Source: an uncultured Armatimonadota bacterium
Lineage (GTDB): Bacteria; Armatimonadota; Fimbriimonadia; Fimbriimonadales; Fimbriimonadaceae
Length of the DNA: 64,000 bases
NCBI GenBank assembly: GCA_903927345.1
Contig: CAIYMO010000031.1
Location: 1 to 64,000, forward strand
Direction of reading: 5' to 3'
Shown: positions 41,905 through 49,767 of the stretch, piece by piece
Position numbering within the stretch: the stretch's first letter is position 1
Layout: each line of letters opens with the position of its first letter
Position numbers and translations under genes: made by a program
Notes under the pieces: model-generated
What the model was told of the DNA's origin: nothing
Databases searched by the model: none
The model's input: only the letters and a program-made list of their open reading frames with translations

Positions 41905-44199
41905 ATGATCTCGTTGGCAGTGGCACTCGCGGTATTCGGACACGATCACTATATTTCCCGTGATGCCGGCTGGTGCTGGTTCGCGGACCCTCGGGCCATT
42001 TGGGTCGATGGAAAGATTCTCGCTGGAGGCGTTGGGAGTCAGGGGGATGTCACTATCAACCTCTACGATCCTAGGACCAAAAAGGCGGATATCACAACGA
42101 TTGCTCCAAAGTTCGAGCGTGACGACCACGATAACCCCGCTTTCCTAGCCCTTCCCAACAACCAAGTGTTGGCGTTTTACTCAAAGCACACAGGTCCCTC
42201 TATGTTCATGACATCGGCAAGCCAAGCCGACTTGATGAAGTGGAGTTCTCCGGTTGACCTAAAGCTGAATGACTCAACCTACAAGGGTCCGAAAGGCGCC
42301 CTCAACGCGTACACCTATCCCAATCCCCAGTTGCTCACGGGAGAAAAGAATCGAATCTATCTCTTCTGGCGGGGCATGAACTGGAAGCCAACCTTCTCAA
42401 CCTCCGATGACCTCGGAAAAACTTGGTCAAAAGGAAGAATCCTTGTCGCTCCGGAGTCCGATGATCCTGGAAATAGACCCTACGTCAAAGTCGCAGGAAA
42501 CGGGAAATCCCGAATCCACCTCGCCTTCACGGATGGTCACCCCCGCAACGAACCCACGAACTCGATCTACTACGTACGGTACGAGAAGGGCTCAATGCGC
42601 AGCGTAACGGGAAGACCAATCGCAAAGATGTCCCAACTCCCCGTGCGACCGAATCAGGCGGACGTGGTTTACGACGGGAAATCCGAAGGCGTCCGAGCAT
42701 GGATCTGGGATGTCGCCGAGGATGCCACGGGCAATCCGGTCGTGACCTATAGCCGGCTTCCGAAGCAAGACGAGCATTTCTATCGTTACGCCCGCTGGAA
42801 TGGCCAGCGATGGGTTGACCGCCAGATCACCTTCGGTGGAAAGTGGTTCCCACAAACGCCGGAAGGCAAAACTGAATCAGAACCGCACTATTCAGGCGGA
42901 GTGGTCCTCGATCCTAAAGACACTCGCGTGGTCTATCTCAGCCGCCCCGTAAACGGCCGGTTCGAGATCGAACGATGGTTCACTCCTGACGGTGGAGATA
43001 CTTGGAGCCACGTTGCCATCACCGGAAACAGCAAGCACGATAGCATTCGCCCGTTCGTCATCCGCGGAGACCGACCAAACGGCGGCCCCAACGCACTCTG
43101 GGTGAACGCAAACAAGTACGTCGCCTACCAAGACTACCAATCGACGATCCAAGGAGCAAACGAGGACCTCGGCGGAATCTCTCCGACCGATCCTCTCAAG
43201 ACTGCCGATGCGGTTTGGAAGTGGGTGCGCAGTAATCCAAGCCCCTATCCGAAGTTTGAGTGGATGCTCGCCCCGCTTTTTGCCGGAGTTTACGAATACT
43301 CCCAGTATCGAAATGAACCTGAAGCCGCCAACTGGCTCCGTGCCGAAGGCGAAGCAAACGGTTACAAAATGGGTCCTCGGCCAGGAATGGCTGATGACGT
43401 GGCCGTCGGACAAGCATTCATCCAGCTCTATCTTCAGGACCGAAAGCCCGAGCAGATCGCTCCCGTACAGGCATGGATGGACGGCTGGATCAGCAAGCCC
43501 CACACCGCATCACTCGAATGGAAGAACGGAATCCATAACTCCGAAATGGCATGGTGCGACGCCCTGTTTATGGCGCCACCAACCATGGCTCTTCTCTCCA
43601 AAGCCACCGGAGACCCTCGTTATGCAGCCAAAATGGCCGAACTTTGGTGGAAGACGAGCGACTACTTGTACGACCCTTCGGAACAACTCTACTTCCGCGA
43701 CTCCCGCTACTTCGATCCACGCGAGGCGAACGGCAAAAAGGTGTTCTGGTCCCGAGGCAACGGCTGGGTGCTCGCCGGTCTCGCAAGAGTCCTGATGCAC
43801 TTGCCGGCGAACTTCGAAGGTCGGGCGAAACTCGAAAAGCAGTTCAAGGAAATGGCATCGCGGATCGCGAAGTTGCAGACTCCCGATGGAACCTGGCACG
43901 CCAGCCTCCTCGACCCACAATCCTTCCCGAACGAAGAGACAAGCGGCACCGCGTTCTTTGTCTATTCAATGGCGTGGGGAGTCAACTCCGGTCTCCTCCC
44001 GAGAGCCGAATTTAAATCTTCAATCACAAAGGGGTTCGGCGCCCTCTGCAAAGCCGTGGATCTCAACGGAAGGCTCGGCTGGGTTCAGCCAATCGGACAA
44101 GACCCCAAAAAGGTGAAGAATTCAGATACCGATGCGTACGGCGTAGGCGGATTTTTGCTCGCTGCGGGAGAAATGTCGCAGTTTTTGCGTAGAAGCTGA
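41905..44199 (+). CDS. BNR_4 propeller - GH105/GH88 fusion
   Basis: A 764-residue two-domain protein. Residues about 15-410 are a BNR_4 propeller (WFADPRAIW at about 25, TSDDLGKTWSKG Asp-box, FTPDGGDTWSH Asp-box). Residues about 420-760 are an (alpha/alpha)6 barrel of the GH105/GH88 family, with WCDALFMAPP and Asp552 as probable acid, then WSRGNGWVLAGLARVL. GH105 enzymes remove unsaturated uronic acid left by polysaccharide lyases, and BNR_4 proteins sit in ulvan, rhamnogalacturonan and related loci. The N-terminus is a very short uncharged hydrophobic run ending AVFG. An in-frame TAG 18 nt upstream fixes the start. It predicts a single-polypeptide pectin or ulvan degrader. Confidence 0.87.
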   Translation: MISLAVALAVFGHDHYISRDAGWCWFADPRAIWVDGKILAGGVGSQGDVTINLYDPRTKKADITTIAPKFERDDHDNPAFLALPNNQVLAFYSKHTGPSMFMTSASQADLMKWSSPVDLKLNDSTYKGPKGALNAYTYPNPQLLTGEKNRIYLFWRGMNWKPTFSTSDDLGKTWSKGRILVAPESDDPGNRPYVKVAGNGKSRIHLAFTDGHPRNEPTNSIYYVRYEKGSMRSVTGRPIAKMSQLPVRPNQADVVYDGKSEGVRAWIWDVAEDATGNPVVTYSRLPKQDEHFYRYARWNGQRWVDRQITFGGKWFPQTPEGKTESEPHYSGGVVLDPKDTRVVYLSRPVNGRFEIERWFTPDGGDTWSHVAITGNSKHDSIRPFVIRGDRPNGGPNALWVNANKYVAYQDYQSTIQGANEDLGGISPTDPLKTADAVWKWVRSNPSPYPKFEWMLAPLFAGVYEYSQYRNEPEAANWLRAEGEANGYKMGPRPGMADDVAVGQAFIQLYLQDRKPEQIAPVQAWMDGWISKPHTASLEWKNGIHNSEMAWCDALFMAPPTMALLSKATGDPRYAAKMAELWWKTSDYLYDPSEQLYFRDSRYFDPREANGKKVFWSRGNGWVLAGLARVLMHLPANFEGRAKLEKQFKEMASRIAKLQTPDGTWHASLLDPQSFPNEETSGTAFFVYSMAWGVNSGLLPRAEFKSSITKGFGALCKAVDLNGRLGWVQPIGQDPKKVKNSDTDAYGVGGFLLAAGEMSQFLRRS

Positions 44200-44208
44200 A
44201 AATCGCCA

Positions 44209-45465
44209 ATGACTGATCTCGACCTGATGCTCCGTTTCATGCTCCAAGTGCTTGTTGTACTTGGAGCATGTAAGGTCATTGGCTATCTTGGTGTTCGCTT
44301 CCTAGGTCAAGCTCAAGTGACCATGGAAATGGTGGCGGGTGTCATGCTCGGGCCGTCGCTCTTCGGGATGCTGGCGCCAGACTTCCAGAACTCCCTCTTC
44401 CCGCTAAAAAACGAAGCAGGGACGGGCAAGCACCCGTCCATGATGATTCTCTACATCGTCGCCCAAATCGGGTTGGTCCTCTACATGTTCCTCGTCGGAA
44501 CTGAGTTCGACTTAAACTTAATCAAAGGCAAGTCCAAGTCAGCACTTTCGATCTCTGGGGCAGGAATCCTGTTCCCGTTCCTCTTCGGAGTCATGGCGTA
44601 CTACGGACTGATGGCGAATCGAACCGGCATCTTCGGAGAGAACATCTCGGACGTCAGCCGGGCGCTGTACCTGGGTGCAGCGATGTGCATCACCGCCTTC
44701 CCGATGCTGGCACGAATCATCTATGAGGCCGGCTTTACAGGGACAAGGCTAGGGACTCTCGCGATCGGAGCCGGAGCCACCGATGACGCTGCTGCGTGGA
44801 CCATCCTTGCCATCGTCCTCGCTCAAAGTAAGGGCGATCCAAAGATCGCAATTTTCGCAATCGGCGGCGGAATTCTCTTCGTTTCGCTGATGCTCACGCT
44901 GGGCCGAAACGCATTAACAAAATTCTTGGCAGGCAGAAGCCTCGATCAGAATCTGTTCACATTCATCGTGCTTCTCGTTTTTGCCGGAGCATGGTTCACA
45001 GACGCGATTGGCGTCTATGCCGTTTTTGGCGCATTCACGCTAGGTGCTGCAATGCCAAAGGGGGACCTAGCCAAGGCACTTCAGGCAAAGATCGAACCCC
45101 TCACCGTCGGACTGTTTCTGCCGTTCTTCTTCGTCTACTCAGGCTTAAATACCAAACTATCGAGCATCCAGGGCGCTGAAATGTGGACGATCGCCCTGAT
45201 CGTGCTCATCGCCGCAATCGCCGGAAAACTGGGTGGCTGCTACCTCGCCGCGCGGCTAAGTGGTGAAGGGCATACCAACGCACTTGGTGTCGGGATACTC
45301 ATGAATTCACGGGGCCTGATGGAGCTCATTATCCTCAACATTGGCCTCCAAAGCGGCGTGATCACCACCCAGCTGTTTTCCATCATGGTCCTGATGGCAG
45401 TCGTCACAACCCTCATGGCGGCACCGCTGTTCAAATGGATCAAACCCAAACTTATCCTAGAGTGA
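44209..45465 (+). CDS. CPA2-family sodium/potassium-proton antiporter
   Basis: A 418-residue membrane antiporter with about 12-13 helices. The conserved MVAGVMLGPSLFG (about 43-55) and AIGAGATDDAAAWTILA (about 184-200), with the paired Asp that carries cations, mark it as KefB/NapA-like. It has no C-terminal TrkA-N domain, so it is a NapA-like rather than Kef-like antiporter. It begins 9 nt after the BNR-GH105 stop and probably shares its transcript, an odd pairing. Confidence 0.88.
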   Translation: MTDLDLMLRFMLQVLVVLGACKVIGYLGVRFLGQAQVTMEMVAGVMLGPSLFGMLAPDFQNSLFPLKNEAGTGKHPSMMILYIVAQIGLVLYMFLVGTEFDLNLIKGKSKSALSISGAGILFPFLFGVMAYYGLMANRTGIFGENISDVSRALYLGAAMCITAFPMLARIIYEAGFTGTRLGTLAIGAGATDDAAAWTILAIVLAQSKGDPKIAIFAIGGGILFVSLMLTLGRNALTKFLAGRSLDQNLFTFIVLLVFAGAWFTDAIGVYAVFGAFTLGAAMPKGDLAKALQAKIEPLTVGLFLPFFFVYSGLNTKLSSIQGAEMWTIALIVLIAAIAGKLGGCYLAARLSGEGHTNALGVGILMNSRGLMELIILNIGLQSGVITTQLFSIMVLMAVVTTLMAAPLFKWIKPKLILE

Positions 45466-45483
45466 TTAATCGGTTTTCAGGAG

Positions 45484-45489
45484 TATGAT
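45484..45489 (+). promoter_or_regulatory. -10 hexamer TATGAT, leaderless promoter
   Basis: TATGAT, 6 nt (TGCACC), then ATG 45496. The ATG inside the hexamer (45485) cannot be the start. Confidence 0.6.
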
Positions 45490-45495
45490 TGCACC

Positions 45496-47208
45496 ATGAG
45501 AGATGTCATTTTTATTGGAGGAGGACCCGCCGGATCAACCGGTTCAACCCTGCTCAAGAAATACGCGCCAGGAATGGATGTCCTGGTTCTAGAACGCGAA
45601 AAGTTCCCTCGTGAACATGTCGGCGAGAGCCAGCTCCCACCGATCTCAATCGTCCTGGACGAAATGGGATGTTGGGACAAAGTGGAAGCCGCCAACTTTC
45701 CTATCAAGATCGGCGCTACCTATCGCTGGGGCAACACCAACGACCTGTGGGACTTCCAATTTTTGCCGATTGAACGTGTCGAAGACGAGCCTCGTCCGGC
45801 AAAATACGAGGGCTGGCGCAAACTCACCGCGTTCCAAGTCGAGCGGTCTGTCTACGACAAAATCCTTCTCGACCACTCCAGAGAGATGGGTGTCGAGGTT
45901 CGAGAAGAGACTAAGGTCGTCGAGATTCTCAAAGAAGGAGATCGAATCACCGGTCTAAAGCTCGAAGACGGAACCATCGAAACCGCCCGATACTACGTCG
46001 ACGCAACCGGGGCCTCGGGAATGCTTCGCCGCGCAATGGATGTCAAAACGGTTGAGCCTTCGAGTCTGAGGAACATCGCCTTCTGGGACTACTGGAACGA
46101 CACTGAGTGGGCATTTTCAATCGGAAAGGGCGGCACCCGAGTCCAGGTCATGAGCCTCGGCTACGGCTGGATCTGGTTCATCCCCATCTCTCCCACCCGC
46201 ACCAGCATCGGGCTCGTCTGCCCAGCGGAGTACTACCGCCAGACTGGCCTATCGAAGGAAGAGGTCTATCTCAAAGCCGTCAACGAAGAGCCACGCATCG
46301 CCTCCCTCATCAAAGGAGCAACTGCAGATGGCGAGATCAAGGGAACCAAAGACTGGTCCTACTATGCCGAGCGAACCTATGGAGACAACTGGTTCCTCGT
46401 CGGCGAAGCATCCGGTTTCGCGGACCCAATCCTCGCCGCTGGTCTGACGATGGCCCACCTCGGTGCCAGAGAGCTTGCCTACACGATCATGGCCCTCGAT
46501 CAGCAAGAGCATTCGGAAACTTGGCTCAAGGACCAACTCCAAGAGAACATGACCCGGCGCGTTGCTCAGCACATCCAATTCGCTGACTTCTGGTACACCG
46601 CCAACGGCTGCTTTACCGACGTAAAGGAGTTCACCCGAACAATCGCCGCTGACGCTGGTCTTGACTTCGACGCGAACCGCGCCTTCCAGTGGCTCGGAAC
46701 CGGTGGATTCATGGATGATGGCAACGCGGGCCTCTCCGGCTACGACTTAGAGTCCGTCATCGACACAATTGAGTTCATGACCGAGGGCGAAACCCAGCTC
46801 GACGTGTTTAAGTACAACCGCTTCCTCCTGAACATGGATGATGCAGTCGAAGAGGACGTCGCCGGCTACGAGGACGGAAAGGTTGTCTCAAGGCGCCGAT
46901 GGAGAAAGGGCAAGTCGGTTCTGCCACAGCGAGGAATGTACTACGTCCTTGTCCAGATTCTTCAGCACGGTGGAGATGTCTCATTCTTGGTTCCTAACAT
47001 GATTGCGGCGATCAAGAAGCATGGTGCGCGTCACACAGACAAAGAGGCTATGTCCTACGGTCTCTGCCACCTCGAATCATTGCTGAAGTCGGGTTGGGTA
47101 CGGGGTGTCATGGTTCCTGGTCAGCCACCACTAAGATTCGAAATGCCAAAGCACCAGCGGGCAATGCGCAAGAACACGGATACCTTCTTGGAATTTACCG
47201 AGGCGTGA
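45496..47208 (+). CDS. Flavin-dependent halogenase-like oxidoreductase
   Basis: A 570-residue FAD enzyme. FAD binding GGGPAGSTGS is at 8-17, and the tryptophan-halogenase family hallmark WxWxIP is complete at 225-230 (WIWFIP). HVGES follows the ER strand, and Lys71 in IKIGATYRWG matches the region of the catalytic lysine of phenol/pyrrole-type halogenases. GEASGFADPILAAGL (about 303) is the FAD ribityl site. The C-terminal 200 residues are family-specific. Relatives chlorinate or brominate phenols, pyrroles or indoles; others are plain hydroxylases. No biosynthetic cluster is visible. It overlaps the next gene by GTGA. Confidence 0.8.
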   Translation: MRDVIFIGGGPAGSTGSTLLKKYAPGMDVLVLEREKFPREHVGESQLPPISIVLDEMGCWDKVEAANFPIKIGATYRWGNTNDLWDFQFLPIERVEDEPRPAKYEGWRKLTAFQVERSVYDKILLDHSREMGVEVREETKVVEILKEGDRITGLKLEDGTIETARYYVDATGASGMLRRAMDVKTVEPSSLRNIAFWDYWNDTEWAFSIGKGGTRVQVMSLGYGWIWFIPISPTRTSIGLVCPAEYYRQTGLSKEEVYLKAVNEEPRIASLIKGATADGEIKGTKDWSYYAERTYGDNWFLVGEASGFADPILAAGLTMAHLGARELAYTIMALDQQEHSETWLKDQLQENMTRRVAQHIQFADFWYTANGCFTDVKEFTRTIAADAGLDFDANRAFQWLGTGGFMDDGNAGLSGYDLESVIDTIEFMTEGETQLDVFKYNRFLLNMDDAVEEDVAGYEDGKVVSRRRWRKGKSVLPQRGMYYVLVQILQHGGDVSFLVPNMIAAIKKHGARHTDKEAMSYGLCHLESLLKSGWVRGVMVPGQPPLRFEMPKHQRAMRKNTDTFLEFTEA

Positions 47209-47729
47209 GCGACTCGCCGAGGCGGTACGAAGTAGACGTTCTCCCTGGTGAAGTGGACTTTCACCAGTGGAGCAAGATTGCCTACCGCCTCTATGCCCAA
47301 CGCTACACAAGCAACGGAGTCAACTTCGGGTTTTGGCTAGTCCTTGGCGCGGAAGTGTGCGCATTTGGCACTGGAATCGCGGTGAACAGCATGCCCTCTC
47401 CAGCCTTTCTCATCGGTCTGGGTAGCCTCGCGTTCTTGGTCGGCTTCGTCTATAAAGGGCGCCCAGACTGGATGCAGAAATTGTCGATGAAGCCCGACGA
47501 TAAGCTCATCACTTATACGTTCGATGACCAAGGTTTCGAGATCAAATCCCAAAATGGGAACAACTGGAAGTTCTTGTGGTCAGCCTCCGAGGTGATCTAC
47601 GAGGATGAGGAGTGGCTCACTTACCAATCTCAAGGTCTCTTTGGTCCAATTGCGTTGGCCCCGTTGCGAAGAGCCGGAATCCTTGACGAATTCATGAGCA
47701 GAGTACAACGCCCGCAGTCAGATGGGTAA
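47205..47729 (+). CDS. Two-helix membrane protein (YcxB-like)
   Basis: A 174-residue protein with two adjacent transmembrane helices (about 41-60 and 65-83) and a C-terminal cytoplasmic beta-domain (ITYTFDDQGFEIKSQNGN, WSASEVIYEDEEWL), the layout of YcxB-like proteins. Function unknown. The GTG start overlaps the halogenase stop (GTGA), so it is translationally coupled to it. It ends 9 nt before the GH16 gene. Confidence 0.75.
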   Translation: MSDSPRRYEVDVLPGEVDFHQWSKIAYRLYAQRYTSNGVNFGFWLVLGAEVCAFGTGIAVNSMPSPAFLIGLGSLAFLVGFVYKGRPDWMQKLSMKPDDKLITYTFDDQGFEIKSQNGNNWKFLWSASEVIYEDEEWLTYQSQGLFGPIALAPLRRAGILDEFMSRVQRPQSDG

Positions 47730-47738
47730 ACATAGCGA

Positions 47739-48548
47739 GTGCTTCTAGCGCTTGCGACAATTCCTACTTACGCATTGGTCTTCGCCGATGAGTTCAATAC
47801 CGACGGCCGAGTCGATGGGAAGACCTGGACATACGAACTCGGATTTGTCCGAAACCAAGAGTGGCAGTGGTACCAGCGCAGCAATGTCTTCATCGAAGGC
47901 GGAAATCTGGTGATCGAGGGGCGGAAAGAACAACGCCCAAACCCCAGTTTTGATCCAGTCTTTGCCACAAAACTTGGCGCAAAGAAGCCGTCAAACCAGG
48001 ATGAGTACCGGCGATCCAAACCCTTCGCCGACTACACCAGCGGAAGCATCAAAACCCGCGGGCTGCACTCCTGGAAATTTGGAAGATTCGAAGCTCGGAT
48101 CAAGATCAACCCCATTGATGGCCTTTGGCCAGCCTTCTGGACCACCGGCAACACAAAGCGATGGCCGAGCTGTGGCGAGATCGACATCATGGAGTTCTAT
48201 CAGCAGCACATTCACGCCAACACCGCATACGGAGATGGGACACCCAAGTGGGATTCCGCAAAGGTTCCGCTCTCGGAGTTCACCAAAGCCGATCCCGACT
48301 GGGCACAGAAGTTTCACACATGGCGCATGGATTGGGACAAGAACTCGATCAAGCTCTATCTCGATGATCGACTCATGAACGAAACCGACATTCGCAACAC
48401 AACCAATGCCGACGGATTCAATCCCTTTCACCAGCCTCATCCGATCATCCTGAATCTTGCCATCGGGGCGACCGGAGGGAGTACCAAGAATGTCAGCTTC
48501 CCAACGAGAATGTTGGTTGAATGGGTACGGGTGTGGCAGACGCGATGA
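47739..48548 (+). CDS. Glycoside hydrolase family 16 (beta-glucanase-like)
   Basis: A 269-residue GH16 jelly-roll. The catalytic motif GEIDIMEF has nucleophile Glu147, Asp149 and acid/base Glu152, and FADEFN at the N-terminus and SGSIKTRG at about 101 are also typical. The expected activity is endo-1,3- or 1,3-1,4-beta-glucanase, agarase-like and others being possible. The GTG start leaves only about 12 residues before the domain begins, all uncharged and mostly hydrophobic. An in-frame TAG lies 6 nt upstream. The next gene overlaps by ATGA. Confidence 0.9.
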   Translation: MLLALATIPTYALVFADEFNTDGRVDGKTWTYELGFVRNQEWQWYQRSNVFIEGGNLVIEGRKEQRPNPSFDPVFATKLGAKKPSNQDEYRRSKPFADYTSGSIKTRGLHSWKFGRFEARIKINPIDGLWPAFWTTGNTKRWPSCGEIDIMEFYQQHIHANTAYGDGTPKWDSAKVPLSEFTKADPDWAQKFHTWRMDWDKNSIKLYLDDRLMNETDIRNTTNADGFNPFHQPHPIILNLAIGATGGSTKNVSFPTRMLVEWVRVWQTR

Positions 48549-49084
48549 CACACAAGCCATTCCTGCGGTCACTCGGAGGCGAAGCCAAGAAGCGCGGAGA
48601 CTACGCGTTCAATGTTCAAGATAACGTCATCGAACTTGGCTTCAAGTCGTATGAATCGCCTTACGTTTCAGACGCGACCGGCTTCCACGAAGGCTTATGG
48701 CATTTCGATTGCGGCGAGCTGTTCCTCCTTCAGCCTGCAACTGGTAGGTATCTCGAGATCAACCTAGCTCCAAACGGCGCCTGGTGGAGTTGTGTTTTTA
48801 CCGATGTCCGCCAACGAGCTGCTGACATCATGCCACCACAAGTCGAAGTCTGGTCTGATTCGGTGACCGAGGCGGGCTGGTCAGCCGGGTTCCGCCTTCC
48901 AATGGTCGAAGTGGAGCGGTGCCTGGGATCAAGTAAGGGCTTGAGTGGCAACATTACCCTCATTCTCGGAGGCTGTCCGGATCGGCAGGTGACGCTAGAG
49001 AACCTTCACTCAGTCGCGAAACTCGGAGCCGTCGACTTTCATCAACCTCAAGAGTGGTTAACCCTATCGGACCTACAAACCTAA
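48545..49084 (+). CDS. CBM9/DOMON-like carbohydrate-binding-type protein
   Basis: A 179-residue beta-sandwich protein without a signal peptide. The pattern ATGFHEGLWHFDCGELFLL, then YLEINLAPNGAWWSCVFTD (about 75-93), and AGWSAGFRLPMVEVE near 115 resembles family 9 carbohydrate-binding/DOMON-like domains. Start chosen at ATG 48545, which overlaps the GH16 stop (ATGA); an earlier ATG at 48521 lies inside GH16. Coupled expression suggests it handles the glucan or its products. The stop shares CTAA with the convergent lipoprotein. Confidence 0.72.
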   Translation: MTHKPFLRSLGGEAKKRGDYAFNVQDNVIELGFKSYESPYVSDATGFHEGLWHFDCGELFLLQPATGRYLEINLAPNGAWWSCVFTDVRQRAADIMPPQVEVWSDSVTEAGWSAGFRLPMVEVERCLGSSKGLSGNITLILGGCPDRQVTLENLHSVAKLGAVDFHQPQEWLTLSDLQT

Positions 49085-49767
49085 ATCTTCGCTCGAAGTT
49101 GATCGACGAGTTGCTCAGCCCGTCGGATGTGAAAATTCCGAACGGAGTCAAAAATCTTGCCTTCGTCGGTCTTCAGATCAACCTTGGTTCGTGCGTGGCA
49201 CTCAATCGCTCCAACTAAGAGGTCTGCGAGTGCAGCATCGACACCGTGACCCTTCACCACGGGGGAGATTTCATATAGGACAGCGAGCAGAATGGGCGCG
49301 GTGTCCTCATCTTTCGCGTCGAAGGTCAACTTCGCCGTCTCAATTGCCTCTTTGTACTTCCCGTTATGGGCCTCGGCCTGAGCCAACCGCAACGTGTCCT
49401 GAATGCGGCGATCTTCATCTGCTGGAGCCTTTAACGCCAACTTCAGAGTCTCTTCAGCCTCGATCCAGCGCCGTGAAATGCGCAATATTTCTGCATACTG
49501 CCATTGCGACGATAGAGGAACCTTCGCATGGTCAACGTTCTTCAGCAGCTCTTCCGAATACTCGCGAATTTTCTCCATCCGCTGCTCGTCTGTGATTTGC
49601 CCTTTCTGGAACTTAACATCGAGCGCATCTGTCGCCTGTTTCAGCAAAGAGTAGGCAACTTCCATCCGATCCTCTTGAGGAATTGTCGAGAGGTCATTGG
49701 GATTCTCGTACTGTCCGCATCCGACCAATATCAGCGCGCAGAGCACAAGCCTACATATAGATCGCAT
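49081..49767 (-). CDS. TPR-like lipoprotein at the end of the pyr operon
   Basis: A 228-residue lipoprotein. Start ATG 49767 gives a short signal ending LVGC with lipid Cys17; an upstream ATG at 49809 would be inside pyrC and spoil the signal. The rest is helical with TPR-like pairs (QWQYAEILRISRRWIEAEET, RLAQAEAHNGKYKEAIETAK). It overlaps the 3' end of pyrC by 17 nt and is preceded by GGAGAG. It probably works as an envelope scaffold; a link to pyrimidine synthesis is only positional. Confidence 0.75.
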   Translation of the reverse strand: MRSICRLVLCALILVGCGQYENPNDLSTIPQEDRMEVAYSLLKQATDALDVKFQKGQITDEQRMEKIREYSEELLKNVDHAKVPLSSQWQYAEILRISRRWIEAEETLKLALKAPADEDRRIQDTLRLAQAEAHNGKYKEAIETAKLTFDAKDEDTAPILLAVLYEISPVVKGHGVDAALADLLVGAIECHARTKVDLKTDEGKIFDSVRNFHIRRAEQLVDQLRAKI

